Notes: generated by a model not told the origin, from the sequence alone. A stretch of 64,000 nucleotides of DNA from Carettochelys insculpta (GCF_033958435.1 NC_134138.1:175878798-175942797); one strand, 5' to 3'; shown: positions 1-12,203, numbered from the stretch's first letter. Made by a program: numbers and translations.

Positions 1-1161
1 TAATATCTCCAGTGATGGAGATTCTACCACCTCCCTTGGCAATTCATTTCAGTGTTTGATCACCCTGACAGTTAGGAACTTTTTCCTAATGTCCAACCTG
101 AACCTCCCCTGCTGCAATTTAAGTCCATTGCCTCTTGTTCTATCCTCAGAGGCAAGGAAGAACAAGTTCCCTCCCTCTGTCTTATGACACCCTTTTAGAT
201 ACCTGAAAACCGCCATCATGTCCCCCCTCAATCTTCTCTTTTCCAAACTAAACAAGCCCAGTTCTTTCAGCCTTTCTTCATAGCTCATGTTCTCTAGACC
301 TCTGATCATTCTCGTTGCTCTCCTCTGGACCCTCTCCAATTTCTCCACATCCTTCCTGAACTGCGGTACCCAGAACTGGACACAATACTCCAGCTGAGGC
401 CTAACCAGTGCAGAGTACAGCGGGAGAATGACTTCTCATGTCTTGTTCACAACACACCTGTTAATGCATCCTAGAATCATGTTTGCTTTTTTTGCAACAG
501 CATCACACTCTTGACTCATATTTAGCTTGTGGTCCACGATAACCCCTAGATCCCTTTCTGCTGTACTCATTCCTAGGCAGTCCTTTCCCATTCGGTATGT
601 GTGACACTGATTGTTCCTTCCTAAGTGGAGCACTTTGCATTTATCCTTGTTAAACTTCATCCTGTTTACCTCAGCCCATTTCTCCAGTTTATCCAGATCC
701 TTTTGAATTATGACCCTATCCTCCAAAGAAGTTGCAACCCCTCCCAGCTTGGGATCATCTGCAAACATAATAAGTGTACTTTCTATGTCAATATCTAAAT
801 CGTTAATGAAGATACTGAACAGAACCGGTCCTAAAACAGGCCCCTGTGGAACCCCACTAGTTATACTTTTCCAGCCGGATTGAAAACCATTAATAACTAC
901 TCTCTGGGTACGGTTATCCAGCCAGTTGTTCACCCACCTTATAGTAGCCCCATCTAAGTTGTATTTGCGTAGTTTATTGATAAGTATATTATGTGAGACT
1001 GTGTCAAATGCTTTACTGAAGTCTAGGTATACCACATCCACCGCTTCTCCCTTATCCACAAGGCTCATTATTCTATCAAAGAAAGCTATTAGATTGGTTT
1101 GACATGATCTATTTTTAACAAAATCATGCTGGCTGTTCCCTATCACCTTACCACCTTCCAA
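1..1161 (-). pseudogene. CR1 ORF2 fragment: RT palm and C-terminal domain
   Basis: The frame carries KGEAVDVVYLDFSKAFDTV (first catalytic Asp), SGVPQGPVLGPVLFSIFIND and MFADDPKLGG, so the RT catalytic aspartates are present. The thumb region and the C-terminal block [20 protein letters not shown] follow. The frame is interrupted by a TGA at 438-436 and another at 51-49, the latter where relatives have Trp in the KHWNELP block. It runs off the window at position 1 before the 3' terminal repeat. Confidence 0.92.
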
Positions 1162-2234
1162 ATGCTTGCAGATGATTCTTTAATTACCTGCTCCATTATC
1201 TTTCCTGGCACAGAAGTTAAGCTGACTGGCCTGTAGTTTCCCGGGTTATTCTTGTTCCCCTTTTTATAAATGGGTACTATATTTGCCCTTTTCCTGTCTT
1301 CTGGAATCTCTCCTGTCTCCCACGATTTTCCAAAAATGATTGCTAAAGGCTCAGATACCTCTTCTATCAGCTCCTTGAGGATTCTAGGATGCATTTCATC
1401 AGGCCCTGGTGATTTGCAGACATCTAATTTTTCTAAATAAATTTTAATTTGTTCTTTTCTTATTTCAACTTCTAAACCTACCCCTTTTTCACTAGCATTC
1501 TCTATGTCAGGCATTCCTTCAGATTTTTCAGTGAAGACCGAAACAAAGAAATCATTAAACATCTCTGCCATTTCCAAATTCCCTGTTACTGTTTCTCCCT
1601 CCTCACTGACCTATGGCCCTACCCTCTCCTTGGTCTTCCTCTTGTTACCAATGTATTTGTAGAAAGCCTTCTTGTTTCCCTTTATGCTTGTAGCTAGCTT
1701 GAGCTCATTTTGTGCCTTAGCCTTTCTAATCTTGCTCCTGCATGCTCGTGTTGTCTGCCTATATTCATCCTTTGTCATCTGTCCTAGTTTCCATTTCTTA
1801 TACGATTCCTTTTTTATTTTGACATCATGCAAGATCTCCTGGTTAAGCCAAGGCAGTCTTTTGCCATGTTTTCTATCTTTCCTACGCAGCCGCATAGCTT
1901 GCTTTTGGGCCCTTAATGATGTGCCTTTGAAAAACTGCCAACTCTCCTCAGCCATTTTTCCCCTCAGTTTAGCTTCCCATGGGACCTTACCTACCAGCTG
2001 TCTGAGTTTACCAAAATCTGCTTTCCTGAAATCCATTATCTCTATTGTACTGTTTTCCCTTCTACCCTTCCTTAGAATTGTGAACTCTATGATTTCATGA
2101 TCACTTTCACCCAAGCATCCTTCCACTTTCAAATTCTCAATAATTTCCTCCCTATTTGTTAAAATTAAATCTAGAACAGCTTCCCCCCGGTAGCTTTTTA
2201 AACCTTTTGGAATAAAAAGTTGTCTGCAGTGCAA
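1143..2234 (-). pseudogene. CR1 ORF2 fragment: connector and N-terminal RT region
   Basis: Two open stretches (2234-1611 and 1577-1143) lie in the same frame, with a stop codon between them. The first starts within the end of the endonuclease domain ([18 protein letters not shown]) and continues into the basic connector ([15 protein letters not shown]..). The second carries [27 protein letters not shown] and [19 protein letters not shown], which are standard CR1 blocks ahead of the RT palm. The junction to the next frame is near 1150. Confidence 0.9.
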
Positions 2235-2800
2235 TCCAAGAATTTATTGGACAGTCTGTCCCCTGCTGTATTAGTTTCCCAACATATACCTGGATAGCTG
2301 AAGTCCCCCATCACCACCAAATTCTGGGCCCTGGATGATTTTGTTAGCTGTTTAAAGAAAGCCTCATCCACCTCTTCCACCTGGCTAGGGGGCCTGTAGT
2401 AGACTCCTAGTAGGACCTCATCCTTGTTTTTTACTCCTCTGAGTCTAACCCAGAGACTTTCAACCCGTCCATCTCCTACATCCATCTCCACCTCTGTCCA
2501 AGCGTGTACATTTTTAATATACAAGGCAACACCTCCTCCCTTCTTTCCCTGTCTGTCCTTCCTAAGCAGGCTGTACCCTTCAATACCAACATTCCAATCA
2601 TGAGTATTATCCCACCAAGTTTCTGTGATGCCAACGATATCATAGTTGTATTCATTTATTAGTACTTCCAATTCTTCTTGTTTACTTCCCATACTTCTTG
2701 CATTTGTATATAGGCATCTCAGACATTGATTTGGTCTTGCCTCCCAGTTTTGCCCTGGCCCTCTTTTTACTCTCCCAGCGTAGCCCATACTCCCTCCCAT
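2198..2800 (-). pseudogene. CR1 ORF2 fragment: apurinic-type endonuclease domain
   Basis: About 200 residues are open. The series [19 protein letters not shown], then [11 protein letters not shown], then the [19 protein letters not shown] stretch, then [10 protein letters not shown] and [10 protein letters not shown] is the usual order of an AP-like LINE endonuclease (Asn, Glu, Tyr/Arg-Pro-Pro and Gly-Asp-Phe blocks). In most relatives the last block reads GDFNYP; here it is GDFSYP, so the conserved Asn is replaced. The frame ends at about 2198 and the protein continues in another frame. Confidence 0.9.
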
Positions 2801-3167
2801 TTCAAGTTCATCTCCCAGGTATCCATGCTCTCCACTTACCTGCAGGGTTTGCTCCCCTGCCCCCCGTCGAACCTAGTTTAAAGCCCTCCTCACTAGGTTA
2901 GCCAGCCTGTGTCCGAATATGGTCTTCCCCCTCCTCGAAAGGTGAACGCCATCTCTGCCTTGTCAAGCTCTTGGCCTCAAGAAAATTTCCTGTGGCCATA
3001 AGTTCTGCAGTCTAATTAAAAAATGTGCGGAAAAGTATTTCCTTCTATTAGTTTTGAACCTGCCACTTTTTAGTGTACTTGAATGCTGGTCTGCCCTGCC
3101 CCGTTCAGACAAGGTGAACAGAATCTTTTGATCTGCCTTCTCTGTGACAACTCTATAATACCCTTTA

Positions 3168-3466
3168 GGCTATGTCTAAACTAGGCCAGAAGATTGACCA
3201 GCTCAGGGATGATCTTCTGGGGTTTGATTTTGCACATCTGGTAGGGATGCACACAATTAGTCTATCAGAGGTCAGCAGTTGACCCTTGTACTCCTCATGT
3301 ATTGTGAAGAGTAAGAGAGGTTGATGGGAGAAACTCTTGCATCGTCCTTCGTCAGTGAGGATGGCCAGGTAAGTCGATTGCAGATATGTCGATTCTAGTA
3401 ACATAGCTGCCGTAGCTAGAACTGCATATATGCAATCAACTTACTTCCCCTAGTGTAGACATAGTC
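3168..3466. mobile_element. Harbinger-like MITE with TTA target duplication
   Basis: The ends are inverted: ggctatgtctaaactagg on the left and cctagtgtagacatagtc on the right. Both sides are flanked by TTA (3165-3167 and 3467-3469). A 3-bp TWA target duplication is the hallmark of PIF/Harbinger elements, so I infer that superfamily. There is no coding capacity. A related copy lies at 12204-12478. Confidence 0.8.
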
Positions 3467-4559
3467 TTAGCTGCTTCCATTTCTTAATATAAAATTACCA
3501 ATATAGATAAAGTTACTCTAATTTTGCTACATTACTGTAAGACATTAATGCACATGAGGTTCAGTTCTTGGAGGAAAAACATTATGCAATTACATGTGGC
3601 AAGAAAACTCCTTCGCTGGTGAGCCACAACAAATACAGAGTTTTGTTTTGCTTAGACAACATATGAAATATTAATGGACAAAACAATCAGACAGTATTTT
3701 GCATCGGTGTTTTGGAGAGAGAAATAAGTGCCTTGCCTGCGCAGCCCAGAGGTAGTCCAGACGTAACTTCAAATCCACCTGTCGGGAATGAAGTGCCAAA
3801 GCACAAGCAAAGAGCAAAATGGCTAATATAGGTTCATAGCCACGCATATAGAAGGAGCCACCCCTTTTAAAAGAAAATGAAAGGTGAAGTTAGTACATAT
3901 CTTTTAATGCAAAAAACCCCTTGATCTAAATTCCCCAAAATCGAATTTGGGATGCCACACAGGAAACTCAATGAAAGGGTCTGCCTGTCAAAGTGCTGAG
4001 TATTCATCCTTTGAAAATCAATATGCTTTAAACTTAGCCACAGAGAAATGGAAGCACCCAAAACCACTAGCCCCTTTTTAGATCAGGCCCTTGTATGCAA
4101 ATACTGGCAGCACACAGGTCAGCTGCTGTAACAATGATCCCTGCACCATACCCCTGCAACATAGTTCTTCAGGGCCTGACTCATCAAGAGCATAAATGTA
4201 AGTAATATGCACCATGTAAACGTGGGTAGTTTTGCCTAAAGACTGTACTAAAGTGAGATGTGCTTTTTAAAAAAAATAATTTCAGACATTCTTGAAAATT
4301 GCTATTTCTTTTTTGGGGAGAGGAGAGGATGAGAGCGGCTGGTGGAAAATGAAGTGTTCATGCTTTAGCAAAAAGTTTTCATTTTCACAATAAAGGCATC
4401 ATCTCACCATGCAATGCTATTATTATTTCAGCAGTTCAATTGCACTTATGGGCTTCATTTACTGTCCTAGTAACACCATTTTTACGCCAAAGATGATGAC
4501 TCCAATGAAATCAACCAGTGTAAAACTGGAGTCATGGCCTAGGGAATCAGGCCATAGCT

Positions 4560-4824
4560 CAGGGATGGGCAATTAGCTGGAGGCAGTTTGCCAGGGTTAG
4601 ACTCTGGTGGGCTGGTGGCACTTTACAAACCCGCAGGGGAAGGGACACAGACTAAGACACTGCTTCCCACAGCTGCCCTTGGCCAGGAACAGTGATTTGT
4701 GGCTAATGGGCACTGCAAACCTCTATACCTGTAGACGCACATGTACATCAAGTGCCATTGACTCACCAGGTACTAATCCTGGTGAACTGTCTCTGACCTG
4801 CAGGCCACTTATTGCCCACCACTG
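4560..4824. mobile_element. hAT-like MITE with 8-bp target duplication
   Basis: The left end, cagggatgggcaa, is inverted to the right end, ttgcccaccactg. The flanks ccatagct (4552-4559) and ccatggct (4825-4832) form an 8-bp target duplication with one mismatch, which is the hAT signature. The element is 265 bp and non-coding. A lone right end of the same family occurs at about 52350-52374. Confidence 0.8.
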
Positions 4825-5050
4825 CCATGGCTGTTAGTTCACAAAAGCAGATGTCCCACTCATGAATATCATCCCAATAGCTAGATAAGGTACTGCATTT
4901 TGAGCACCTCTCAGGAGGTGCTGAGAGCCCTCAATATATGGTCCTAATACAGCACTGAAATGCTTTAGGACAACAGAAGCAAAGTAGAGCTGGTAACATT
5001 TTGCACCATAAATAATGCTACTACTTTCCTCAACTTTACAGTGTACTTAC

Positions 5051-5307
5051 CCTACTGCTTTTCTGTATCCACTGAGTTCCAGAACAGCTATGTACAAAAT
5101 AGTAACAAAAAGCAGGAGGATCATTTTTGGCAAGGAAGAGACACGTAGAAATATTGCCAGTGTAAGAGTCCCCACAACACAGGAAAGGAAAGCATAATGG
5201 GCTGTATCACAGGGAAGTTCATTCATGGTTTCATTCATTCCACCAGGAGAAATGATAATTATGGAACTGCTGGAATTCATAGTCCATACCCAAGGCATGC
5301 AGCCAAC
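5051..5307 (-). CDS. ADCY1: ADCY1 exon: extracellular loop and transmembrane segments 10-11, residues ~694-779
   Basis: The exon is 257 bp: 85 codons plus two bases of a Gly codon. The acceptor is tatttttcccag and the donor GTAAGT. It starts VGCMPWVW, runs through an extracellular loop with two N-glycosylation sequons (NSS and NET) and a Ser/Ile-rich patch, reaches the conserved LPC, and then encodes two hydrophobic helices: AFLSCVVGTLTLAIFLRV, and KMILLLFVTILYIAVLEL after SSLP. The loop differs strongly from mammals while the helices are close. The exon ends YRKAVGG, where mammals have YTRTGG. The following exon (last membrane segment and start of C2) lies outside the window. Confidence 0.97.
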
Positions 5308-6689
5308 CTGGGAAAAATAACAGGGTTGAAAATGAAACCCATTGTCAGAAGTTCAGTAGCTGTTGAGCCTCCTGCCTCAGTTAGACTCTCAAGACACAAA
5401 CAGACCTCATGCTTCCCACTCATCTAGCCTTGCCTTTTAAAAACAAGCATATTCTTCCTCTCCAAGCAAATTTTCAGTCATGCTCCCAGTCCACTAGATG
5501 GCAGTGAAGGTAAAGAATGAGCGTCTGAACATGGTTTCAAAATAGAATCTTCACTGCTCAAGCAATAAAAGGGCCCATGCAAATACCTATTTACAGTAGT
5601 AAGATTAATAAATATCTTAACATCCAAAAAACACCAATATAAGTGGGGATTTTTGCTTGAAGAGTTCTCACACACAGCAGAGGAAAAAGCATGTTGATGA
5701 TACACAAACTAAACTCTCTCAATTAAAAAAAAAAGTCCCAGATGTAAAACAAGATTTAAAACTCTTATGGAAGAGAAAAAGTATATAACAACAGATAAGT
5801 AGGAAACCCAGATATCCACAGATAACTAATGATAGGGATCCTATCCCCCTTTTGTCTCTGGTCTAACAACCATTAGTTTGGCATTCATCCTCCAGCTGGG
5901 AGGAAGTATGATCAAATTCTTCCAAATCTAGTCTCAACATTTTGTTTTGATTATAATCACACTTTAGCTTTCATCTTATACCATCTGAAGGACTTGAGTA
6001 ATATCAAATTGGAGAGTGTGGTGGTAATGTGGGTCTGGGAGGAGACTGATGTTACTAGGCACCTATGGTTATGCTCCACGAGTACTCTCCTTCTACTTTG
6101 AAATATACTGTTAACTTTTCTAAAAAAAATTAACCCCTGATAATTAAATTTTATAGTGTGCCATAAAAATCAGTGACTGTCTGAAAGATGATTACATAGT
6201 GTAATTTACAGGCAGTTACAATGATTTAAGAAGATGAGACTAACAGATAAAGTAATGAGATAAATACTTAATAGCTAATATTGTGAAAGAAAATCAGACA
6301 GCAGGAAGCAAAAATTAATTTAACACGATTTTGTTCAACAACTTACTTAAAAATGTCACTTGAACTATGGAACAGCCAATGTTTGAAAACTCAGGAACGT
6401 GTAAGAGCTTTGTAAATGATATGCAACTCATCCAGGAAAACACCATCTGCTCTACAACTAGCTAGGGTGAAACCTCGACATCTGCAGTCTGATTGTGGAC
6501 AATTCTAGAGGCCTTTTTTTTTTTTTTCTTCCAGGAACGTATTCTCCACTGATTAAACAGCTATCCTAAGCATCTGAAAGATCACGAGTTATTCTTGCAT
6601 TAAAGTGTAAAACTATACATGTGACATACAGCATAGTGTAATAAAAGAAACAGAATTTGGGGGGCCAGGGACTCTGACATTTTAGCCCC

Positions 6690-6800
6690 CCATTCTTATA
6701 CTGACTTGCTTTGAGGTCCTAGACATCATAATTTCTGTATTTCACTTTCCTCCTATGCAAAACAGTGGGTGATATTTATTTCGTAGGGGGCAGATATGTT
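6690..6800 (+). repeat. MIR-type SINE fragment
   Basis: The order 'actgacttgctttgaggtcc', a short 'tttctgtatttcactttcct' and 'cctatgcaaaacagtgg' follows the MIR core and 3' region (gctgtgtgac...cctcagtttcc...tgtaaaatgggg). It is strongly diverged. Confidence 0.6.
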
Positions 6801-6944
6801 TTTCCTTTGAAGATTTAAGGTGGTGTGTAACAGCTATTTCAGAAATGCTTACAGATGCACATACTGGTAGATATTCTTATAACAGGATGGGATTAAATTC
6901 CTGGTGGCACTTCTTGAAACAGAAAGAAGATCTGTTTTACTTCC

Positions 6945-7260
6945 AGGGCTGTCAACAGGGGAGGGCAAAGGAGTCTGTTATCCCAGGGTCTGGCAAGTCA
7001 AAAGGGCCTGGGCATCCCAGCCACTGCTCCTGCAACAGCTGGCGCCTCAGGCCCTTTAAATTGCCAACTGAGCACTGCACAGCATGCTCTGGGAAGCTCT
7101 GAGGACTACTGGCGGGGGGGGGGTGGCTGCGGCACAGCACAATTGAGGCATTGCTGAGGCCTGGCAGGCTGCACCCACCCCCACCTCTGCTGCCTGAGGC
7201 CCCACCCCTTCTGGGAGTGCAGAGATGCCTCCCCTCCACCTTGTCCAGGAACCTGGCGAG
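6945..7260. repeat. GC-rich dispersed repeat
   Basis: A local island of high GC in an AT-rich intron contains 'gggccctttaaattgcc'-like and 'gcctgaggccccaccccttc' blocks, which I associate with repeats of turtle genomes. I cannot name the family. Open frames across it are not genes. Confidence 0.4.
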
Positions 7261-7440
7261 TCTGTTGGACCATGTATTTATGTGGAATGGTTATCCTACT
7301 GTAGGGAGCAGCCAGATTGAAAGAGGTGAAACTAATGGCTTAGGTAATTCAAATACCTGATCTTCATACAGTGGTGAACCCTATGAACCAACCCTATGGC
7401 CTAAACACCTTGAGGAAGGTGTGTGTATGTGCGTGTGCAC

Positions 7441-7641
7441 CAGTGTTCCTTCTAATATTTTCCATCCCTGGGCAGAATAAAGGTTGTTACGTGCACCAAG
7501 GCCTGTGCGGATGTGCACCACCAACAGAAACACACATTGCTGGCTCTGGGCAGTTGTGAGTGCTGTGCTAACCAGTTGGGTGGCACCTGAATCTTTCCTG
7601 GGTGCCCCCCTCCCCAAGCGCTCAGCTTACCGAGAACAACG
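7441..7641. mobile_element. hAT-like element (cagtgttcc family), copy 1
   Basis: It begins cagtgttccttctaa, contains the shared core 'gtgcaccaccaacagaaaca', and ends in a degraded inverted terminus near 'cgagaacaacg'. The same core occurs at 44151-44330 and, on the other strand, at 26902-27097. No clear target duplication is visible for this copy. Confidence 0.65.
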
Positions 7642-7689
7642 GAGCGCGCACACCTGTGAGAAGCTGAATTTTTTTGAGCCATAGAAGAT

Positions 7690-7910
7690 CTCCACACTTA
7701 GAATGCTTTATAAGCATTAGGTAATTAACCCCCACAACTTGTTGGCAAAGTGGATAGACAGATATTATTATGTAAATCTAAGGGATGAGGAACCTGAGTG
7801 GCAGAGAAGTCATGAGACTTACCCAAGATCAGACAGCAATTCACTGGAGGAGCCAGGAATAGAATTTAGAAAAAAGCAGCTTCTAGCCGCTGCTGCACCG
7901 TGCTGCTTCT
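7690..7910 (-). repeat. MIR-type SINE
   Basis: The stretch 'gatgaggaacctgagtggca', followed by 'gaagtcatgagacttaccca' and 'agatcagacagcaattcact', then 'ggagccaggaatagaattta', matches the MIR core in antisense (tgaggcacagagaagttaag, acttgcccaaggtcacacagc, agccaggattcgaac). Confidence 0.75.
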
Positions 7911-8576
7911 CTAAGTTGGCTTTTAGTTCCTGATTGCCATGTTGTGACACGCCACATTTAACTGACAGCGTCAGCCATCTTGTAATATATGAGTTATAAT
8001 GAGTCCTATTTACAGCCTAATTATATCAATGGAAAGACTCTCTCTGGCTTCAGTGGTGTCTGGATCAGGTCCAGTTTTTTTTTTTATCTTGATTTTTTAT
8101 GTATTTGTGTCCACATTTTCAAACCTGGCTTTCTAAATCAATATTTAAGGACATAATAAAAGGGGCCTGATTTTCAGAAATGCGGAAGACCAGTAACTCT
8201 ATACCAGAGGAATTACACAGGCCAAAGAGACAGATTTATCTTATGATTAATATAGTATATACCTCCTGTCATTACATAACACTGTTATGATTTCAAGATC
8301 TGATCTCTCATGAGCTATCGGGTATAAAAACTAAATGTTATTCCACTTGAAAGTGTGGTTTCCCTAACAAGTCATATGTTCATCTGGTCCAATCAGATGA
8401 AGATTTATTTTGACACCAATTTGGAATGAAGCATACAGCTTACTAGTGGCTTCCACTACCCTTAACAAATACAGCCTTTAAATTACAGCATGTTGCTATA
8501 TATATGCTTAACATATTTCCATATTCTTAAACATAATGTTAAACTTTATATATTTGGCTTATAGTTGCATACTTAC

Positions 8577-8666
8577 CACACACCCTTGAGCCACAGAGTA
8601 AATTAAGATCACAATAAAAATACACAAAATGGTACGAATTTGTATTGTCAGGCACCCTGGAAAACA
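8577..8666 (-). CDS. ADCY1: ADCY1 exon: transmembrane segment 9, residues ~664-693
   Basis: The exon is 90 bp, exactly 30 codons, phase 0 at both ends. The acceptor is ttctcctccttcag and the donor GTAAGT. It encodes CFPGCLTIQIRT followed by the hydrophobic helix ILCIFIVILIYSVAQGCV. It is almost identical to the mammalian ADCY1 exon, with only Val/Ile exchanges. Reading through the donor would add VSMQL, so the border matters; the next exon supplies Val-Gly-Cys as expected. Confidence 0.97.
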
Positions 8667-11159
8667 CTGAAGGAGGAGAAAAAAAGAATAATAAAATAAG
8701 CATATTTTAAAAATCAAATAATGTAGAAATATGGGTATATTATTGTTTAGAAGCATAGGATATCAAATTAAATACAGAATAGATATATATGAATTCTGCC
8801 TGTGCTGTAAGTTACAAAATTGTAATTATAAAATAAGAAATGTGCACAAATATTTTAAGGACAGATACATTTTCTGTAACGAAAAGAGAACAGATCTGTA
8901 CCTTATTTCACGCTATAATTAAAACTGACTTTTATTTTATTTTAATATAATTTCTGTGCACAATAAATACAACAAATTAGAATGCTCAAATTAATATTCT
9001 ATTCTGTACATGTGAAGAAACGAAAAGCAAACATTGTAACTGTATAGTCTGAAAACTATCAGTTGTAGAGAGCAACCCAAGATTCCAGACCATACATACC
9101 ACATAGAATTTTGTACTGATATTTCAGGAACAGTGAATACCAGATGAGTTTTGATGAGGAGAGCACATATTTCAGAAAGTAATCTAGCTTTTCAGAGCAG
9201 GAAAAGCAATATGAGCAAAGATGGCTAATAAAGGAAGAGTGCTTGAGCATCGGAGCACTTTCCTCAATACAAATGAAACTCTGGGGTAGGACGTAGGAAA
9301 GGGAGGATAACATTTTGCCTGAATTTGCACTCATGCTAGGTTCAGTTATACTGATCTACTTGTCCCATGGGAAACGGCTTGCTTCCTTGCTGTCCCCTTG
9401 GCTTGCAAATTAGCTATCACCAGGGGCTTGATCCTGCACTGTGCAAGGCACCAGGTTTATTTCCCCCAAGTGACTTGAACAGGAGGGTGCTTGAGTCCTA
9501 GAAGACAAAGTAGCTTCAGTGGTGGACAATCGGGGTGTTTTTAAGACAAGGAATGTGCTTAGCCCCAGTCAGGATTGGATTTGGCTTAGGCTAGTGGCAG
9601 AGAACCAATTTTTGTATGCCTGCTGGTAAACATATATAAGCTTTCCCTGCTTGGTGTGGCATTCAGTCCCCCCTCTAGTAGATCCTAGGCCAACCAAAGA
9701 TGAATTCGGCTGCTACAACTTTGGCTAAGAGAAGTGCATCTTTTGGCTCAGGCAGTAGAGGGTCATGTTAAAGAATACAATATCCCATGTTTGGTCCCAG
9801 CTGCTGACAGTTCAAGTACTGGCCTGTACTGGGAATTGAATGGGAAAGATTCTGAAGCTCAGAATATGCTTGTATGCATTATGGTAGGTAGGCCCACTAA
9901 GAATCAATAAATCTTCCCAATTCAGTTGGCTTACACAGACACCCTCTTAACTGCCTGAGGATCAGAGAAAATACTGTGTTTACCCCACGGAGGAGCACCA
10001 GGAAGGGACTTCTGTAGGAACAGCTATCATACCTTGGAAACTTGCATCACCCTTTCACATGTGGAGCCAAAGGCTCACAGGGTTTACGTCAAGTGACAGA
10101 ATGTCTGGCTGATGACTGTAGCAAAACTGTACTCATTTGTATTGCAAAAAAACCCACAGGAATATCCACTCTGTAGCTAATTAATTACACCAATAAACTA
10201 AATCAAAACTCAATGTGTATTATGTTATCTTGAAATACATTCTGGCTTCCTTGTGGACAAAGGGATAAAGTCCACATGGATGTAACAAGAGTAGCCATTA
10301 TCATAGTATCAATAGTAGCCCGCTGTAAACAACATGTTCAAAAGACAGTGGGATAAACTGATCCCTAGTGAGTGCAATTAAATCCCAGAATCAATCTGTG
10401 ACCATCTGTTAAGATCATTACAATACAATGGAACTTCTCTAATATAACATTCATAAAACAATGCTTATATTGTGGAACAAATACTTCCTATAGCAATAAA
10501 CTTGGTCAGCATACAGCACCTTCACACACTGTCCACTTTGTGGAAAATATACTGTCTCATGGCAAGGGGAAACGATCAGCACTGTGACAAATACTACAAA
10601 GTGCAGCAGGGGATAGAACTTATCTGCCAGAACAAAGTCCAATGTGTTTCTTACACAGGTGATGTGGTTCACTAGCTAACACAACAAAGGATAACTATAA
10701 TGCCATCCCATCACAGGAAACACTGTACAGTGAATAATGCAGTATGCAGTGGAAGCAATTCAAGCATAATTTCCTCGTCCCTCACAAAAGCAATAATGAA
10801 ATGAAGACTATTCTGTGAGGGCACTGCTAACATCACACACTTAAAATGACTGATAACTAGCACCTGGCGAAGGTTCCAGCAGCAATCTTGTCACATTGCA
10901 TACCCTGTATATTTTATGGTATGCATATGGTAAAAAGTATAATTAAATAAGCAACATGTTTAACTAAAAGAAAAGCAAGTATAAGTAGTTCATGCAAGAC
11001 TTGGTTCAGTTAAAGCTGCATTTAAACTTTGCATTTCCTCATTTTTTCATACGATTTTAATGTTGCAACCCCTATATTGTCATAGGATTTTGCACAATAG
11101 TGCTTTTATTTATATTTATTTTTAGGAACACTGCATACCCATTTATTAATCAAACACCC

Positions 11160-11345
11160 CCAAATTTCCTAACAAGGTTGGAAAATACCTGTATTATTAT
11201 TTTTCCAACTTTATTAGAGGGAACTTGAGGCACAGAAAAGTTGTGTGACATGCTCAATGTCATTCAGCAAGAGAATACACCAGAGCCAGAAGGAGAATAC
11301 AGGCTTTCCTGGTTCCCTGTCCCACACTCTGTAAATTAGATTAAA
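11160..11345 (-). repeat. MIR-type SINE
   Basis: The stretches 'aacttgaggcacagaaaagt', 'tgtgacatgctcaatgtcat', 'tcagcaagagaatacaccag' and 'agccagaaggagaatacagg' follow the antisense MIR core in order. It is diverged but collinear. Confidence 0.7.
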
Positions 11346-12203
11346 GTGCTTCTCTTACTGCTGACGAATTTTCCATTTCACAGTTTTCAAATAAAGGGTT
11401 TAACCCAGTGAGTTGAGGAACTTCTTTGCAGGGGTTGTTGTTTACTTTAACAACAGCAGAGGTATACCTTAAGTTTACATTAGCTTCAAAGGACCTTAGT
11501 AAAGGCAACAGTTTCCTACAAACTGCACAAGTAGAAACTCCTGTGCCTTTTTGAAAGAGACTAACAAAACTACTCCCAAATCATTGTGTAAGTTCGTAAG
11601 GAAATATTTGCTTTTTTACCAGATACTCTGCTAATTAAACTATTGACGTTTCCAAGAAAATAATTCCTCTCCTCTAATCAAAGGGCATTTTTCTTAATTT
11701 AAAACATTTGTGTACTAATCAGCAGAGTTGATTAATTGTGTGGGTATTTTCTCCTGATCTTTATCTGAGAATACCAAATGAAGACTAATCCAGTAAGGAC
11801 TTCTTTTACTGTAAAAATTAGTCTCTGCAGATCCCTACCCTGATTCAGGAAACAGTTGCCTCTTGCTACAGTGTGCAGTATGTCTTTCTGCTGCATTACC
11901 ATTTCAGAAACATAATACAGGATAATTAATCAGCACTAAAATTTTGAAAAGGCCAAAGTTTGCTTGCATAAGATGCTATCCATTGACGTCAACCAGTGAT
12001 TTGATGGAAAGGTGAACAAAGAGTTTGGAAAAAATCAAAGACTGGCATAGCATGTAATAGCACTTAGCAGGAGAAACATTAGACTGAGGGTTTACCAACA
12101 TTACGGTCACAGGGTATGTTTATATAGTAACCATGACCCTGGCACTAACACCTGCTGCAACTTTGTTGTAGAAATACAGACTGCTGTCCTGGGGAGAGAT
12201 AGT

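Larger units (their letters stand above)
1..2960 (-). mobile_element. CR1 LINE, nearly full ORF2, 3' end cut by window
   Basis: This is a chicken-repeat-1 type non-LTR retrotransposon in the same orientation as ADCY1. Going down in coordinates it shows an endonuclease domain (2800-2198), a connector, the N-terminal part of reverse transcriptase, the RT core with an FADD box, and the C-terminal domain, running off the window at position 1. The ORF is broken by frame changes near 2215 and 1150 and by in-frame stops, so it is dead. Most CR1 copies in amniotes are short 3' fragments; a copy reaching the endonuclease is less common. The part above 2800 probably belongs to the 5' region or the end of ORF1, but I cannot resolve it. 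Confidence 0.93.
1..5050 (-). other. ADCY1: ADCY1 intron after the TM10-11 exon (3' part cut by window)
   Basis: The intron begins with GTAAGT at 5050-5045 in transcript direction. It contains a CR1 LINE (1-2960), a Harbinger-like MITE (3168-3466) and a hAT-like MITE (4560-4824). A short stretch at 3005-3165 resembles an older CR1-type tail, but I cannot place it firmly. The stretch 4440-4555 contains the widespread amniote motif around 'gtgtaaaac...gtcat'. From 3470 to 4440 I recognise nothing. Confidence 0.85.
5308..8576 (-). other. ADCY1: ADCY1 intron between the TM9 and TM10-11 exons
   Basis: The intron is 3269 bp with GT/AG ends. Recognisable content is two MIR-type SINE fragments (about 6690-6800 and 7690-7910), a GC-rich dispersed repeat (about 6945-7260) and a hAT-like element (7441-7641). 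In 5308-6690 and 7911-8576 I see no gene, RNA or repeat that I can name. Confidence 0.85.
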
